Assembly (NCBI GenBank): GCA_900660155.1
Contig: CABFPE010000221.1
Span: 600,586-664,585 of the forward strand
Direction: 5' to 3'
From: Hofstenia miamia
Taxonomy: Eukaryota > Xenacoelomorpha > Acoela > Hofsteniidae
Length of the DNA stretch: 64,000 bases
Within the stretch, counting starts at the first letter, position 1, and each line of letters begins with the position of its first letter. The notes beneath the pieces were generated by a model. That model saw nothing but the letters and a program-made list of their open reading frames with translations, searched no databases and was not told the DNA's origin. Positions 38,872 through 49,383 of the stretch are shown here, in pieces. Made by a program: the position numbers and the translations under genes.

Positions 38872-38948
38872 CTTTTTTGAATGGGATATTCGATGAGTCG
38901 GCAAAATCTTCCACAATCTCAAAGATTCTTTTGAAAATTTTTTCATTT
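38872..38948 (-). CDS. Candidate internal exon
   Basis: On the minus strand 77 nt are open as 1 nt + 25 codons + 1 nt (NEKIFKRIFEIVEDF then ADSSNIPFKK), ending at a good donor GTAGGT. The acceptor (ATATATTAG) has a poor pyrimidine tract. The peptide looks like an amphipathic helix plus a polar loop; no family is recognised. Intron phases (2 in, 1 out) do not join directly to the exon at 55045. Confidence 0.25.
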
Positions 38949-40309
38949 CTAATATATTTGTTTGCGTTTTAAAAAATTTAAAAATTACGGCTATTGCGAT
39001 TAACACTAAAAAATGCTCGTAACAGCACAGCTCTAGAACAAGACCGTAACAATTAGTTTTGTATTCGTGATTTACGTATATATGATTTAGTTTAGTGACT
39101 AAAATCCAAGCATATGTTAAGGAAGTCGCCGGCGGGTAACTACAATTAATATTTATTTATACGCATTAGGGAGTAAATGATTATAAATTTAAACAAATTT
39201 TCTAAACAATCAAATGCAATTATTACTTAATCACTTGTCATTTAGTCGCTATCATTTGTAGCAATTAATTTTATTTTAGAAATTTCGCATTTGCATATTT
39301 CGAGTAATTGATCCAAGATGGTTTAGCATGCTTCAGAAATCCCAACTGTAATGGTTGTGTCTCAATAAATCGTTTTAATTTGAATTGCTTCTTCTAAATG
39401 AATTATTAACGATAAATTTCCAGTCTGCCAATTAGTTTGATTCTTGTCAATTTTAATGTTTCAGTCTATTTTCATTGTTTATCGAAACTTTATTCGGATT
39501 TTTAAAACAGTTCCTTAATAATACCAATATTTGAGAAATGTATATTTTTCAAAAATGGTAAGTGACGACTGCATTTAAATTCATTTCTTGCAAACTGACC
39601 TAATCTTCAATTGCTGCATAATCATAAATTCCGTAAACTGCTGTTGAAACGTTAATGTGATATATATATAAAAGATCTTCTAGTTCCTCACTACTGCAAC
39701 ATGGAAGTTACCAGTATTTGTTGGTGACAATGGTTGACATATAATCTGCCCAGCATGTTTGCATAATAATGCTAATTTTAAAGAAATTAATGTAAATAAT
39801 TTAAAGCTAATATAAATTATGTCTTAAGACTGCACATTCAGAAGATTTAATTGAAGTGGTAATACAATAGAACTGATATCCAAATGCTCTGAGCAGAACC
39901 TTTGTTTGTATTCTGTCCCGTTCACCTACACTATTTGCAGTGACTTGGATAATTTTTAATAATTTTAGCGGGTGAATAACAATTCGAAAGGGTTGAATTT
40001 TCCAGGTTTATCCTCACGATATATTACAATAATTTTTTGGTTTTAATGGAAACAGAGCTTTGTTGTGAAAAAATTAAGTAGAGCAACTGAATAGATTTTT
40101 AGTGTTAGTTTTTTGTTTTAGTATTTACATTCCACAATCATTGAAAAGAGATTGTCTGTTTTTGTTTATGGGAAGATTTATACTTCAAAATGTTCATTTT
40201 TGAGTAACTTATTCTGACAGTTGTGCTGCTTTTACAAATACGCGCTCAATCTCGAAAATGTAGATTTTTCTTTGATCATCGTAATCCTTGCGAAGATCAT
40301 GCTGATGGG
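38949..40309. other. No gene recognised
   Basis: AT-rich. A TATATAAAAG box near 39663 lies about 30 bp upstream of a CACT start-like motif, but the following frame is only eight codons. No gene is supported. Confidence 0.4.
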
Positions 40310-40359
40310 AGTATTTAAGACTCGGCGTACTGTTTATTAAATTTGCTTTGTGTACAACC

Positions 40360-40516
40360 ATGCTCTCAAAGGTAATGCATTTAATTATTGATGAATTAGT
40401 AAGTGGTGGTAGAAGAATCGTGCTACTTTCTAAACAATAGATGCCTGTTTATTTTTGTTTCTTTCCAGTCTGCTGCACAAAGTATGAAGAGCAGATGCGA
40501 AAGGCTTTCACTGTAA
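40360..40516 (+). CDS. Candidate small two-exon gene (19-codon product)
   Basis: A TATTTAAG box near 40310 precedes ATG at 40360. Exon 1 reads MLSK and ends at GTAATG (40372). A 97-nt intron ends in an excellent acceptor (TTTTTGTTTCTTTCCAG, 40468). Exon 2 continues SAAQSMKSRCERLSL to a TAA at 40514-40516. An alternative frame across the same junction reads HALKVCCTKYEEQMRKAFTV but lacks an ATG, because an upstream stop precedes it. The intron is the strongest part of the case. The product could be a micropeptide, the tail of another transcript, or the junction could be chance. Confidence 0.3.
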
Positions 40517-40985
40517 CGGCATTCGTCTATTAACAAAATTTATTGCTTGCTCTTATAATTGCTTAATATATTTTAACTTTACACCACTCTTTTATCATGC
40601 TGACGAAGATCTGCTCAAAGCGAACTGTTTATTACTCAACACCATCAGCCTACCATCTGTTACTTAGACGACACTAGTCATTCTATTCTGGCGTTTGTAA
40701 TGAATCATTAATTGATGCAGAGTAGGATTTGCTTTCAAGTTGTCTAGACATAGTATCACATATATTTCCATATACAATACAATCAAATTCTGTGCTTTTG
40801 AATTGTGCGCCTAAAGTTGAATTGCTTCGTGCAATTTTCATTAACATAGTTAGGAATCCTGTTTTGCTCATGACACAAATTTTCGTTTCCCAAACTGTTC
40901 TATTTAAAAAGGGGAGTTATACACCCATTTCCAAGGGAATCCCATTTTTAAGATTTCTTCAATAACGCATATCCAGTGTACTCAC

Positions 40986-41355
40986 CAGACTTGTCAACGA
41001 GCCGACATTTCCAAGCTCGGCTCGGGTCCGCTCGTTTAAATTTTGTGGAAGTTCGGCTCGGCTCGCCACATAAAATCTTTGAATGAGGCTCGTTTTAGCT
41101 CGGTATTTTTTTAAAAATATTGTGCTCAAAGAATTTTTACATAGCTCTACGTATTATTTAATAAACATTTGTTAAATAAGATTATAGGAAAGGCATATTG
41201 ACTGCAAAAAATAAGAAAAATATCCATAATCAAATTAACAAGCAGAACTATACACTTGCTCTGCCTAAAATAGTCTCATTTTGGGCGCGTTGTATATCAA
41301 ATACTGTGCTCAAGCTCGGTCGGCTAGTTAGAAGCTCGCCTTGTTGACAAATCTG
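40986..41355. mobile_element. hAT MITE with 8-bp duplication, GCTCG-rich
   Basis: The left end reads CAGACTTGTCAACGAGCCGA. The right end, reverse-complemented, reads CAGATTTGTCAACAAGGCGA. The flanking octamers are identical: GTACTCAC at 40978-40985 and at 41356-41363. Both ends carry several subterminal GCTCG/CGAGC motifs, which hAT transposases often use as binding sites, while the middle is AT-rich. At 370 bp it has no coding capacity. Confidence 0.92.
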
Positions 41356-41363
41356 GTACTCAC

Positions 41364-44300
41364 TAACCAGAGTTAGAAGCACACTATTCCAAATCAAATA
41401 TATTATTTAACCCTATCTCGACAGAGGGAGTGCCGAGGAAGCACCGTCTTTGGAAATAATGTTATATCTCTAATTTGAAAGAAGATTTAACCCTCATATT
41501 TTTTGGCTTCTCCTGCAATACTATTAGCAAGACAAATGTCTAAACATAGAAATTATAGCTTCATTATTTTTCTAGTTATACACATATTATTTTTAAAAAC
41601 TTAGTATTTTTATTGTTATCGTAAATGAAAAAATCGCAGAACGTCAGGTCAGAATGACATCGAATCGATGTAAGTTCATCATTGGCTACCACCCTACCAA
41701 ATATTGGTGTTGTTGTGGTCTTGGAACAAATTTTTCAAATGTTATGACATTGTAGTCAATTTGTTGACGGCAGAGTTTCAGAATATCGATTTTTTGTTTT
41801 CTTAATATTCAGCCAATTTTTTATCCAATTGTATTCAAAGCGCAATGTAATGTTTTGACACAAACATAAAACCTAGTAGTTTTTGTAATTTTTTGTTATG
41901 CTACTGAGATTTTCCATTAGATCTCTTGAGAACTCTATCAATATTCATCTCATCCATCGCTACCGAAGGGACAATTCCATTGGATTCCCACAATCCCTAG
42001 AATTTGGATTTGGAGTCATTATTAAAAAGTAGCAATTTTAAGATAATGCACTAGTGTTCTTCAATCGATTTATTTGAGATAGTCTCTTAGTGCTGTTTAA
42101 GACATCCCAATCGTTTAATGCAGATGATTTTTGCAAAAGCAATTTTCCATCTTTAGTAATCAATTTAAATTTAGTTTAGAAGTCAGATCGTTGAGTTGTT
42201 CCTAAAACACTTTTAAGTTTGAGTACTTTGTTGCATCAAGTATGCAGTTTGGGTGTTACTATTTTTTAAATTTGAAAGTTTAAGTTGAGTGTGTTAAAAA
42301 ACACTTTCAATTAAATGCCCTTTTAAAATCAATCCTCCTTCGTCATGTATATATAATTTAAACGTTTTGCAAGTGGTTGTCATATGGTAGACTGATTTTT
42401 GATTTACATTCATCTAATGGTCTACATTGTTAATTATTCTGGCTAGCTTTCATTGTGTCTACTGCTATTAGATTTAGTAAATCTATGGTCAGTAAATGTC
42501 TGAGCCGATGTTCAGCAAATGCCCATTTATACAATGTGGGTAAAAATATGAAGATATTTTTAGTTTCTGCAAACTCGCCCACAATATACCAACTACTCTC
42601 CATACGCAATAAAAGGTGTACTAATAGAAATTCATCTAAAAACTTGCCAACTTTTGCAGAACTTGCGTTATACTCAAGAATCGAGTTGTATAGAAAGAAT
42701 AGTGCTGTTAAGCAAAACAAAAATTAGACAAATACCCGGTGAAAGAAAATTATTGTACATGTATGTTCCGTTTTCTTTTCAGCTCTCTATCGTATTCACA
42801 TCTTCAATGCTCTTCAGTAGGTGTTTCAGTTTTCAATAGTCACACGCTATGGTCAAATCAATTAAATTCAGACTGCACTAAAATTACGAGTTCGAGTGAG
42901 TTCATTTTATCGAAGTTTTGGCTAACAAACTGCAATCATTAATGAAATGTGGCTGCCCATCCTTCTTGTGCACCTGAAACAAATGAATTGATCTCTTTAA
43001 GTAATTCTAAGTAATTCTTCAACATTGCGTCATAGTAACATCAAACTGGAAATGGGATCTATATTTGTGGGAGTTGGTTAGGCACGTCCGAACACGAATA
43101 TGTGAGTAATGTATTGTTTAAGGGCTTCTCTTCAATAGCAATTTTAGATGCTTTTAAGGATCAATAATTTGTGTATTATTACTTCAATTTATCAAATTCG
43201 CTTCTTAGTGAAACTCTCTGCCCTTAAAAGTCACCTTTGAATTTTGCCTCCTTAACGGGAGGTTCCCAATTTCTTGTTATAAACTTCTTTTCCCGTAACC
43301 ACCTATTTACATCCCTTTGTTGTATGCTTATTTTTATTATCATCAAGTTCATTGGTGAACTTCCTAGGGCTTTAGGTCTTTCAATTGCACTACCCAGTTT
43401 TTATATAAGCAATAGTTGTTTAGGGCGAGGTTTAGAATTGTTAAAAAAAGGGCGGTTTTAGTCTAGAAAATTACTTAGCTGGAATCAACTAAAATCCCTT
43501 CGCGAACAACGGTGGCGTTTGTCGAATTGTTCGCACACAATTACACAATGAGTTGATATATTCTTGTGGCACTTGTTTTTTAACGGAAAGTGATCCTTCA
43601 GAACACAGACAGTGAAATTGCGATATTGATAATGTTGAGGTTATTCAGTAAAAATTTGTTCAATAAAAAGTTCGTTTTAATAAAATGCTAGCAATTGCTT
43701 AAATTTTCTAGGTTAGTGTTGCTTATAGACTTTGTTTATAAAAAAACCGGGTGTAGTTTGTTTTTCAATTGTGGGTAATTGAATTTCAAATGACACTAAA
43801 CCAGGTCTGTATAGTGCTGTTATTTACCTCCTCCATGATAATTTATTCTCGTTCATAAAGACATTGGATTTCTGTTTATGAATAAGGTATTATGCTTGCA
43901 TAAAGCTTTGTCTTTGTCATTCCGGTGGAAAGTGCTTAAACCATTTTACGCTCTTTGTTTTCTTATTGCTGAAGGAATTAGCTTTTTATTAATTAATGTT
44001 GAGAATTTCTCCGAACTCAAACCGCAATCAATCTCTACTATCAGAATGAGTAAGTGAACTGCGAATAGTAAGTAATAAATATTAAATTGACAAGTATCCT
44101 ACGGCATTGTAGACTGAACGTGAGAAATGTCTTTAAATAGACGTCAACGTCATTTTCATCAATGAACTGCTGAATTTTGTAATGCGTATGCTTGTCGATA
44201 GTTGTCAATAATATCAACAGATAATTACAAAATCCTCTTAAATTCTTCCTATCAAGATTACATTAAAGCTTTCTCGCAATCTTTTTTCAACTTCAAAGTT

Positions 44301-44681
44301 TATTACCATTGACTTTATAATATATATATATATAAACGGTATATATTTAAGCAATTATTCAGAGATTAGAGGGTATAGAGTGACTCTGACCATGTACAAG
44401 CTAAAAAATTTATGCTTTTTCTATAGGAACGTTGAGAGATAAATGTATACTTTATACACATAATGCATATTTGTGTTTTGTCGGATATACACAGTGTCTA
44501 CCTAAGAATGAATTTAAATTTTTCACATTGATATAAATTATAAAATGATTTTTGCAAAGATTAGCTAGTTATATTAAACTATTACTATTTAGTAAAAAAT
44601 TAACTGAAAATGACATTTCAACTATATCGCTACAGAGGGATTCTGCGTGTACCCAGCGACCCCAGTTGTACAGAGGCACTC

Positions 44682-44687
<6 letters not shown>
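41364..44687. other. No gene recognised
   Basis: AT-rich. At 42430-42727 both strands carry open frames of about 90-96 codons with no known motif and no splice context. A short TA tract lies near 44320-44336. At 44650-44660 is a lone TACCCAGCGAC, similar to the 13-mer of the MITE at 49121. Confidence 0.4.

Positions 44688-44722
<35 letters not shown>
44688..44722. repeat. (TA)n tract, insertion site of a Tc1 element
   Basis: An uninterrupted AT alternation ends exactly where the Tc1 terminus begins. Tc1 elements insert at TA. Confidence 0.95.
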
Positions 44723-44727
<5 letters not shown>

Positions 44728-44942
44728 GGCCAAAAGTTTGTGAACAGTAACCTGTCTAAAACGTGTTTTATGCTATTTCCTGGAAACTTCATAAAATTCC
44801 TGGAATTGGCAATTTTTTCTTAGAATTTACAACAGATTCATTTAGCCATTCAAATTAACACAACTTTAGAGTTACACACAATACATTTTCACTGAAAAAG
44901 CACTATCATTATAGTTTGAAATATGGTCCGTGGTAGTGAAAT

Positions 44943-45522
44943 CATGGCCGTCTTTAATTGGAAGGCCCGACAACCAATAACCGGCAGTGCCAAGAGAAGG
45001 GATAATGAACAACTAAATTACGCGTTGAAATTTTCATGCATACAAGAGTTATATAATAATTAACTGTTACGCATCACACTGTTATGCCGAATACATGCGG
45101 TGTAGTGTATTGTAAGTCAAATTGCTATGCAAAAATATGAGTATGTACAAATTTATTCGTTTCCTAAAAACAATTGCATTAACAGTCAATGGTTGAATAG
45201 TATTTGGCGATTAGACTTCCAACCCACTTCTTCTAGTGGCTTTTCATTTTACGCCTTCAGATTTTATCACAAAAAGTACTTCAATTAGAAAGTCGCGCAT
45301 TCATGGTAAGTCACTCAAAAGAAAAGGTATATATTTTACTAAATAGCTTTTCAATGGTGTAATTTAGAAAAACTATGCAAATTATACAAATTATCAATGT
45401 AAGTGAGTGTCTACATCGTTAGTTTTCGTTAATCTTAACAAGAATTTTTAAAAAATTGTGTATCCCTCCTCTTGGCACATTGTATATTTGCTTGTTAGGC
45501 CTTCAATTTAAAGACGGCCATG
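44943..45522. mobile_element. Long-TIR MITE inside the Tc1 leader
   Basis: The left end reads CATGGCCGTCTTTAATTGGA. The right end, reverse-complemented, reads CATGGCCGTCTTTAAATTGA. Similarity continues about 60-75 bp inward, including GTGCCAAGAG and AGGGATA in both. Flanks are GTGAAAT at 44936-44942 and at 45523-45529, a 7-bp duplication. No coding frame is seen. The superfamily is not settled: 7 bp is not the usual size for hAT (8), Tc1 (2), Harbinger (3) or piggyBac (4), although one decayed base could hide an 8-bp repeat. Confidence 0.85.
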
Positions 45523-45542
45523 GTGAAATTTAACCAACAAAG

Positions 45543-45686
45543 CGTGCTCAAATTCATATCTTGTACGAGGAGAGATACAATTATCGCGCTCTAGCTGTTA
45601 GAATGGACATGTCAGTATCTTCGGTATCCAGAAGTGTTACTCACTATCATCAACTGCAAAATTTTTCCTCTCGCAAGCGGTCTGGG
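45543..45686 (+). pseudogene. Tc1 transposase, N-terminal part
   Basis: The frame reads RAQIHILYEERYNYRALAVR, then MDMSVSSVSRSV, then QNFSSRKRSG. This is the first helix-turn-helix of Tc1 transposases plus the basic GRPR-type hook that follows it. The frame stops at the Harbinger insertion (about 45686) and continues at 48184 with ARKTKVTNPQTDRLIHHY. The beginning of the gene is displaced by the upstream MITE; a few bases before 45543 are out of frame. Confidence 0.85.
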
Positions 45687-45910
45687 GATTTAACAGAGAA
45701 CGTTAATTGAATGACATAAACTCGTTGTTACTTCACTGTCTGAGGAGTTCGCTGTATAACATAGAAAGCCGACGGAGCACACGTATACGCGTCTATCTTC
45801 GCTTCTCTTTTCCGTCGACAAATCAAACACGCTATATTACGTAATATAACGTCTTTGCGACAAATAGTCTGTTAAATCTGTGCATCTGTGCTCTTCTTAT
45901 CGAACAAGCA

Positions 45911-46700
45911 TTCTCCAGTGAAGAAAACAAGGTGATTATCGATTTCCATGAGAAACATTGGAAGACACTCAGTTCGAAATTCACAAACGCGATAACAAAG
46001 AAGGCGAAAGAGGATCTCTACGACCAGCTACTGACCATAGTAAATTCAACGAGCTCAACTTCGAGGACATTGACAGCCATAAAGGATAAATGGCAATATT
46101 TGCAAAGGAACGTGAAGGCTAAGGCGTTGCAATTCTTAGTCAGTCAGAGGAAAGAGAGGCAGAAAACAGGTCGTGGAACGCCTAACATTGCTATTCATAC
46201 CGACATCGAATCAATCCTCAGCGATGAAGAACGCAGACTTTTACCATATGATTCCTCCAGAAATTATTTCCGGAATATGTGGTGGTATGGCGAGTGGAAC
46301 ATCTGGTGAGACACAAGAAACTTCATTCCGAGACACAGAAATTTATAGCAGTATCTCCGATACTGAAAATGTACCTCCCTCAACTACGACTTCGTCTCAG
46401 GTAAATCTATCCGCGTCTAAAAGGCCACGCACTATAGGCCTACACAAAAACTCTTGTCAGCGTTTCACTGTGGATGATTACTATAGAAAGATGAGTGAAA
46501 TTGAACGTGATAAGTTGAAGGAGTTGAAACGCCATCATCTTGAAATGGAAAGCATACAAAAAGAAAAACTCGTGAAGACCAAACGCCATAATCAAGAAAT
46601 GGAAAGACAACATGAGCCAGAAGTTCAACATCCGAATGTTCAACAACCAATGTATAACAGCTATTCAACGACAAATCATCCAAGACAGTGGCAGTGGTAG
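45911..46700 (+). pseudogene. Harbinger Myb/SANT-like DNA-binding protein
   Basis: The first 75 residues or so (FSSEENKVIIDFHEKHWKTL to IKDKWQYLQRNVKAKA) form a Myb/SANT-like three-helix domain with the spaced tryptophans of the HWKTL and KWQYL motifs, as in the accessory protein of animal Harbingers. A linker follows (KTGRGTPN, DIESILSDEERR), then PPEIISGICGGMASGTSGET, a block typical of this protein but in another frame. That implies one small indel near 46210-46260. The C-terminus is a charged coiled coil (EIERDKLKELKRHHLEMES) and a Gln/Pro/Asn-rich tail. In active relatives it helps the transposase bind the element ends and enter the nucleus. The true start is upstream of the in-frame ATG at 45932 or in a lost exon. 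Confidence 0.8.
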
Positions 46701-47422
46701 GATTATTAGCAAAGCTGAGTGATTCTTGCGTTTCTGTTTTGTTTTTTCGTTTGTTTCTATTTTAGTTTATTTCATTATTCATCTAATTACGTACTACGTA
46801 GCCATGTTTGGTATTCAATTGTCATAAAATAATGCATAAACTTTTATGAATTTGACTTGGTTTTCAACGACCGATTCTCTGTATTGGGTAGAGAATAATA
46901 TGAACAGTTTTGACAAATATGTTTTAATATAGAAGAGGCCACGTAAAGGAAAGAGGTGTATTAATAAAATAATAATGGCTTCATTCGAGCTTCATTGAAT
47001 TTGGAAGTTGCGATAATTGACACCAAGGCATAGATAAAAATCGATAGAAATATTAAGGGAGACGATCATGCAAATTAATCGAAGACATCCGCCGAAAATG
47101 CTCAGGCAATTGCCGGATGCCGCAACGAAGCGCGTCGTTTCTTCGATTAATAGGCCTATACGCCAGTTTTCTTACTTCTCGTCTTCTATTTTACAGCTTT
47201 TGCGAATGCCCATATCATTTTCTATACAATAAAATATTATTTATGTAAATTACTGGCAATTAATATACATTAGATAAGTCTATGATTAATATAAAGTGCT
47301 CTCAGTCAACGAAAAATAAAGGCAGGTTTTATATAAATAGGCCTACATGTATGTGAAGAATAGAACTCGTGCTTTTCGAGAATATATATATTGAATACAT
47401 TCATAGCGTAGCATACTTTACA

Positions 47423-47990
47423 TTAAACTACAAATATATTTTGAGCGATTTGGTCTCGTAATCGTAGTCTACTGACAGAATTGATGATATTAGCATCAAG
47501 ATTTGGAAGAATCATTGGAGATTCGAAATTTGTATCATCGGAATCGCTAAGTGAATATGAGAGCCGTAAATCAGTTGCAATGTTATGAAGAGTCGCACAA
47601 CTTAGAATCACAGCACCACATTTTGCTGGTGAGAAAGTCATAGATTTAGACAGACATCTGAATCGCGATTTTAGAACTCCATTACATCTCTCCACGCTTA
47701 TCCGACCTTTTGAAAAAGCATTGTTAAAGCGTTCCTTTTCTTTGGATGCGGTACCGTACGGTTTCATCAGTGTTGGAAGTAAAGGATAAGCCGAATCTCC
47801 AAGTAGCCATGAATTTCGGAAGTTCTCGATGTACTCCCAAGCCCTGCTGCTCCTCAGAATATGAGCATCGTGACAACTGCCCTGCCACATAGGACTAATA
47901 TCATGTAATTTCAGGGTAGAGCTGCAGATGACTTGACAGTTGAGAGAATGCCAACCTTTACGGTTCACAAATACACACTCATTTCAAATG
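47423..47990 (-). pseudogene. Harbinger transposase, C-terminal half (HARBI1-like DDE)
   Basis: The frame opens with ECVFVNRKGWHSLNCQVICS, which corresponds to the region after the first catalytic aspartate (GVIDGTHI in relatives), itself missing. It continues with WQGSCHDAHILRSS (second catalytic D), LLGDSAYPLLPTLMKPY, and ISVERCNGVLKSRFRCL (third catalytic acid, E), then the CATLHNIA helix. Spacing is normal for the family. About 180 residues remain of a usual 350-400. Only about 190 bp separates the frame from the right terminus, so an internal deletion removed the N-terminal half. An intron boundary at AATGAG|TGTGTATTTG is an alternative. The retained half has an undamaged frame. Confidence 0.85.
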
Positions 47991-48183
47991 TTTAATCAAT
48001 TAAACAGGGGCTTCACCTGCTATAGCTTAACAGAGAAGTTTGATTCTGCTGTTAAGCTACAGAGAACGTTATTGACGGCGAATTAAACAGCGAACTTACA
48101 GCCTCTGTTAAAATTTTGAATATTGGCGGCGACTTTAACAGTCACAGCTGTTGTTAAGCTTAACAGTGCTTTATGACACCGGG

Positions 48184-48946
48184 GCCAGGAAGACAAAAGT
48201 GACAAACCCTCAGACTGACCGTCTCATTCACCATTACGTCGTCAATCAACCATTCTCTTCATCTTCTGAAGTCAAAGCAAATCTAGTTGCGGTAGTGCAG
48301 AATGTATCAACATTAGGCGTTGTTTGAATCCTGCCTTTGACCTTCCATCGTGCAAACCGGCATCCAAACCCCGATTGTCTTCAAAGAACATTCGAGACCG
48401 GTTGTACTTCTGCAGGCAATGTTTACATCATACCGGTCACACGTTCGACGACCAAGAAACCGAAGATTCAACACACGTTACACAAAACAAACCGTCCGCT
48501 CAGCACCTTCTGTGATGATTTGGGGTGCTATAACCGTGAATGGACGTGCTGATCTGCATTCCTCACAACGAGACAGTCACAGCCAAGGCCTACCTCGAAA
48601 TAATTCAGGAGAAAGTTCCCATGTTTATGCAGCTTTGCGGAACATCTGTACTACAACAAGATGGTGCTCCAAAGTTGTGAAACAGTGGATTGCATCACAA
48701 GACTTTCGGCTGCTTGAGAACTGGCAGGGAACCTCCCCAGACCTCAACGTCATAGAAAATTGCTGGCATCACATCAAAAACTGTCTTAGGAAGCACAAAT
48801 GCACATCACTCGACGATCTGAAGGAGCAGATTAAAGTGGTATGGTGCACAGAGATTACTGATGATTATTGTAGAAAGCTGGCCAAGTCAATGTCAAATCG
48901 CATTCCTGCGTGTTTGGCCAATATTGGCGGTCATACACAATATTAG
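48184..48946 (+). pseudogene. Tc1 transposase, C-terminal part
   Basis: It resumes with ARKTKVTNPQTDRLIHHYVV and NQPFSSSSEVKANL (second helix-turn-helix). From 48350 follow RRPRNRRFNTRY, SAPSVMIWGAITVNGRADLH, then in another frame a VLQQDGAP catalytic piece near 48650, and back in frame SPDLNVIENCWHHIKNCL (third catalytic acid). The end reads ANIGGHTQY with a stop at 48944-48946. Downstream are about 120 bp to the right terminus. At least two frame changes and one short deletion just after QQDGAP make it inactive. The first aspartate region (near 48400) is also disturbed. Confidence 0.85.
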
Positions 48947-49120
48947 TGAGTTTTTCTGAATTAACTATTTACTTTCTACACGGTGTTATCATATTCTTTC
49001 TACATTGTGTTATTATATTGTTTCAACATTACGTTTTTTAGTGTAAAATACAAAAGTTTCTAAATTTGGAAAGTGTTCCCAAACTTTTAGCCACGGTACT
49101 GTATATTTATTATATATATA

Positions 49121-49383
49121 CTGGCGCTGGGTATATGGGTTTTTTTCGTTTTGTACCCAGCGGCAGTTTTGAGCAAAAACCCCTGTACCCAGCGCCAGGT
49201 GACCATGTGAAGCCTAAAAAGAATTACCCTAATTTTTTTGATAGATCTGTTAATGAGGACCTCATATGAGATTATGTACAAAAAAATGGGCCCGAACTCG
49301 GAATTTTTCAAAAACCCATATACCCAGCGCCAGAAAGTGTACTGAGGGCCAGTACATATTTCCTGAAAAATACCCAGCGCCAA
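49121..49383. mobile_element. MITE built from repeats of a TACCCAGCGCCAG motif
   Basis: The left end CTGGCGCTGGGTATATGGG (after TA) is mirrored by CCCATATACCCAGCGCCAG ending at 49333. A further TACCCAGCGCCA ends at 49382 before another TA run. Internal direct copies lie at 49154-49166 (TACCCAGCGGCAG) and 49186-49198 (TACCCAGCGCCAG). No transposase coding is present; the 131-codon minus-strand frame through it (49087-49482) has no recognisable content. TA flanks suggest Tc1/mariner mobilisation. Where the right end truly lies (49333 or 49382) is open. Confidence 0.7.

Larger units (their letters stand above)
45687..48180. mobile_element. PIF/Harbinger element with two convergent genes
   Basis: It sits between codons of the Tc1 transposase. 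The right terminus, reverse-complemented, starts GGTGTCATAAAGCACTG (with preceding CCCC shared with the target), a Harbinger-type end. Subterminal TTAACAG/CTGTTAA motifs repeat many times in 48000-48170. The left side begins directly with TTAACAGAGAACGTTA, which matches a subterminal right-side segment (ACAGAGAACGTTATTG near 48060). The extreme left terminus therefore seems lost. The element carries a Myb-like gene on plus and the C-terminal half of a transposase on minus, in tail-to-tail arrangement. A GGG repeat may be the 3-bp duplication, but this is not certain. Confidence 0.85.
44723..49101 (+). mobile_element. Tc1 element interrupted by a MITE and a Harbinger
   Basis: The left end reads GTACTGGCCAAAAGTTTGTG. 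The right end, reverse-complemented, starts CAGTACCGTGGCTAAAAGTT and continues TGGGAACAC. TA flanks both sides (44721-44722 and 49102-49103). Removing the 580-bp MITE (44943-45522) and the roughly 2.5-kb Harbinger (45687-48180) leaves about 1.3 kb, a normal Tc1 size. Transposase coding resumes in the same sense after the Harbinger. This is one Tc1 copy that received two later insertions. Confidence 0.9.

Noticed and set aside
40683-40965. Frames on both strands just left of the hAT MITE
   Set aside because: Mutually overlapping, with no motifs and no splice sites.
42430-42727. Overlapping 90-96-codon frames on both strands
   Set aside because: Neither strand shows a motif, splice context or composition favouring it. 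In DNA this AT-rich, frames of this length are common by chance.
46440-46683. Minus-strand frames inside the Harbinger Myb-like gene
   Set aside because: Shadows of the coiled-coil coding sequence on the plus strand.
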